The notes under the pieces: model-generated
Database searches by the model: none
The model's input: only the letters and a program-made list of their open reading frames with translations
What the model was told of the DNA's origin: nothing
Part shown: positions 57,038 to 57,452 of the stretch, piece by piece
Layout: the number at the start of each line of letters is the position of its first letter
How positions within the stretch are numbered: position 1 is the stretch's first letter
Assembly (NCBI GenBank): GCA_025800215.1
Contig: JAOXSC010000108.1
Location: 1-57,452, forward strand
Direction: 5' to 3'
DNA length: 57,452 nucleotides
From: Marinibacterium sp.
Lineage (GTDB): Bacteria > Pseudomonadota > Alphaproteobacteria > Rhodobacterales > Rhodobacteraceae
Program-made: the position numbers and the translations under genes

Positions 57038-57069
57038 ACCCGCCCCAGCCAGCGCTGGGGCGGGTTTTT
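57038..57069 (+). terminator. tatABC terminator
   Basis: A twelve-base-pair stem (ACCCGCCCCAGC / GCTGGGGCGGGT, loop CAGC) with TTTTT begins six bases after the tatC stop and borders the convergent DUF4198 gene. Confidence 0.93.
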
Positions 57070-57452
57070 CAGGGCGCGGGCACCGCAAATGTCAGCGCGG
57101 CCCAGAGCGTTTCCCAGACATCTGGCTGATTATAGAGCGGGTTCAGCACAACCGCGTTCAGCAAATAGCGATGTCCCGGTATGACGGGGATCAGGGCCTC
57201 TCCGTCGGAATTGGTGCGTATCTGCGATGTGGTCACGGTGCCATCGGGGGCCTGTGCGTAGACCTCGATCTGGGCATCGCCGCGCCGCTTTCCGGCCCAG
57301 AGCAGGCGCACGGGCAACCCATCCTCAAGCGTATCGGTATAGGGGTTGGCAAGGGCAACAAACTCGGTGCGCATCCCGGTTTCCTGATCCGCGCCCTGAC
57401 CAGATCCGACCGCAACCAGTGCCTTGCTATGGCGGGTATAGCGCTCGCCAAA
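57069..57452 (-). CDS. DUF4198-like periplasmic protein (5' partial)
   Basis: The frame is open to the right window edge, so the N-terminus is missing. The visible 127 residues (FGERYTRHSKALVAVG near the edge, then LPVRLLWAGKRRGDAQIEVY, GEALIPVIPGHRYLLNAVV) resemble the C-terminal part of DUF4198 proteins, often near nickel/cobalt uptake or TonB systems. The internal ATG at 57374 is not the start. Convergent with tatC, stop adjacent to its terminator. Confidence 0.75.
   Translation of the reverse strand, partial: FGERYTRHSKALVAVGSGQGADQETGMRTEFVALANPYTDTLEDGLPVRLLWAGKRRGDAQIEVYAQAPDGTVTTSQIRTNSDGEALIPVIPGHRYLLNAVVLNPLYNQPDVWETLWAALTFAVPAP

Overview
The window reads as chromosomal DNA of an alphaproteobacterium of the Rhodobacteraceae (Roseobacter-like). 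It is GC-rich and densely packed. The supports are an HdaA-type replication regulator, a short ProS without an editing domain, a RibB fused to a degenerate RibA domain, heterotetrameric sarcosine oxidase genes, and a dnaG-rpoD pair with an acidic alphaproteobacterial sigma-70. I recognise no tRNA, rRNA, CRISPR array, prophage or replication origin. Most of it is conserved housekeeping DNA with small accessory insertions.

Layout. 1-6530: end of a DjlA-like co-chaperone and a coupled secreted protein, then a leftward cluster ppx-ppk-hdaA-AI-2E transporter. 6718-9751: proS and its terminator, whose T-tract is split by a complete IS1595-like element with an 8-bp target duplication and a probable passenger gene. 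9927-15460: a lipoprotein-release ABC pair (LolC/E plus LolD), a small DMT-type transporter, a cytochrome c lipoprotein, a metalloprotease-like lipoprotein, and a glycosyltransferase with an FkbM methyltransferase. 15606-22610: small secreted proteins (PA14, MliC-like), an NTF2-like protein, an MBL-fold protein, a 3-hydroxyisobutyrate dehydrogenase-like protein, a Glu/Leu/Phe/Val dehydrogenase and an outer-membrane barrel. 22722-27771: soxBDAG. 28159-32223: dnaG and rpoD. 32280-33717: two tandem paralogous secreted proteins of unknown function and YjbQ.

33848-43040 is a riboflavin operon (nrdR, ribD, ribE, ribBX, ribH, nusB) interrupted between ribD and ribE by an oppositely oriented capsule export set (kpsC, a Wza/KpsD-like lipoprotein, kpsS). 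43151-48725 holds a small membrane protein, a probable 6S RNA, a DEAD-box helicase, a glycosyltransferase overlapping prfC, and a sulfotransferase. 48935-55228 has an atypical SDR, an AlkD-like protein, an arsenite methyltransferase (ArsM), an orphan ABC ATPase, GrpB, and a WYL-type regulator with its probable target gene behind a 10-bp-arm operator. 55441-57032 is tatABC, ending at a strong terminator against a truncated DUF4198 gene.

Functional themes are C1/methylated amine metabolism (sarcosine oxidase feeding 5,10-methylene-tetrahydrofolate), flavin supply, and surface polysaccharide. The least explained signals are the tandem WCAAGDY proteins, the IS passenger protein, a dispersed 23-bp half-palindrome repeat (five arms at three loci), a 14-base poly-G tract, and matching 14-bp palindromes just upstream of two start codons. 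No whole new multi-gene system is evident.
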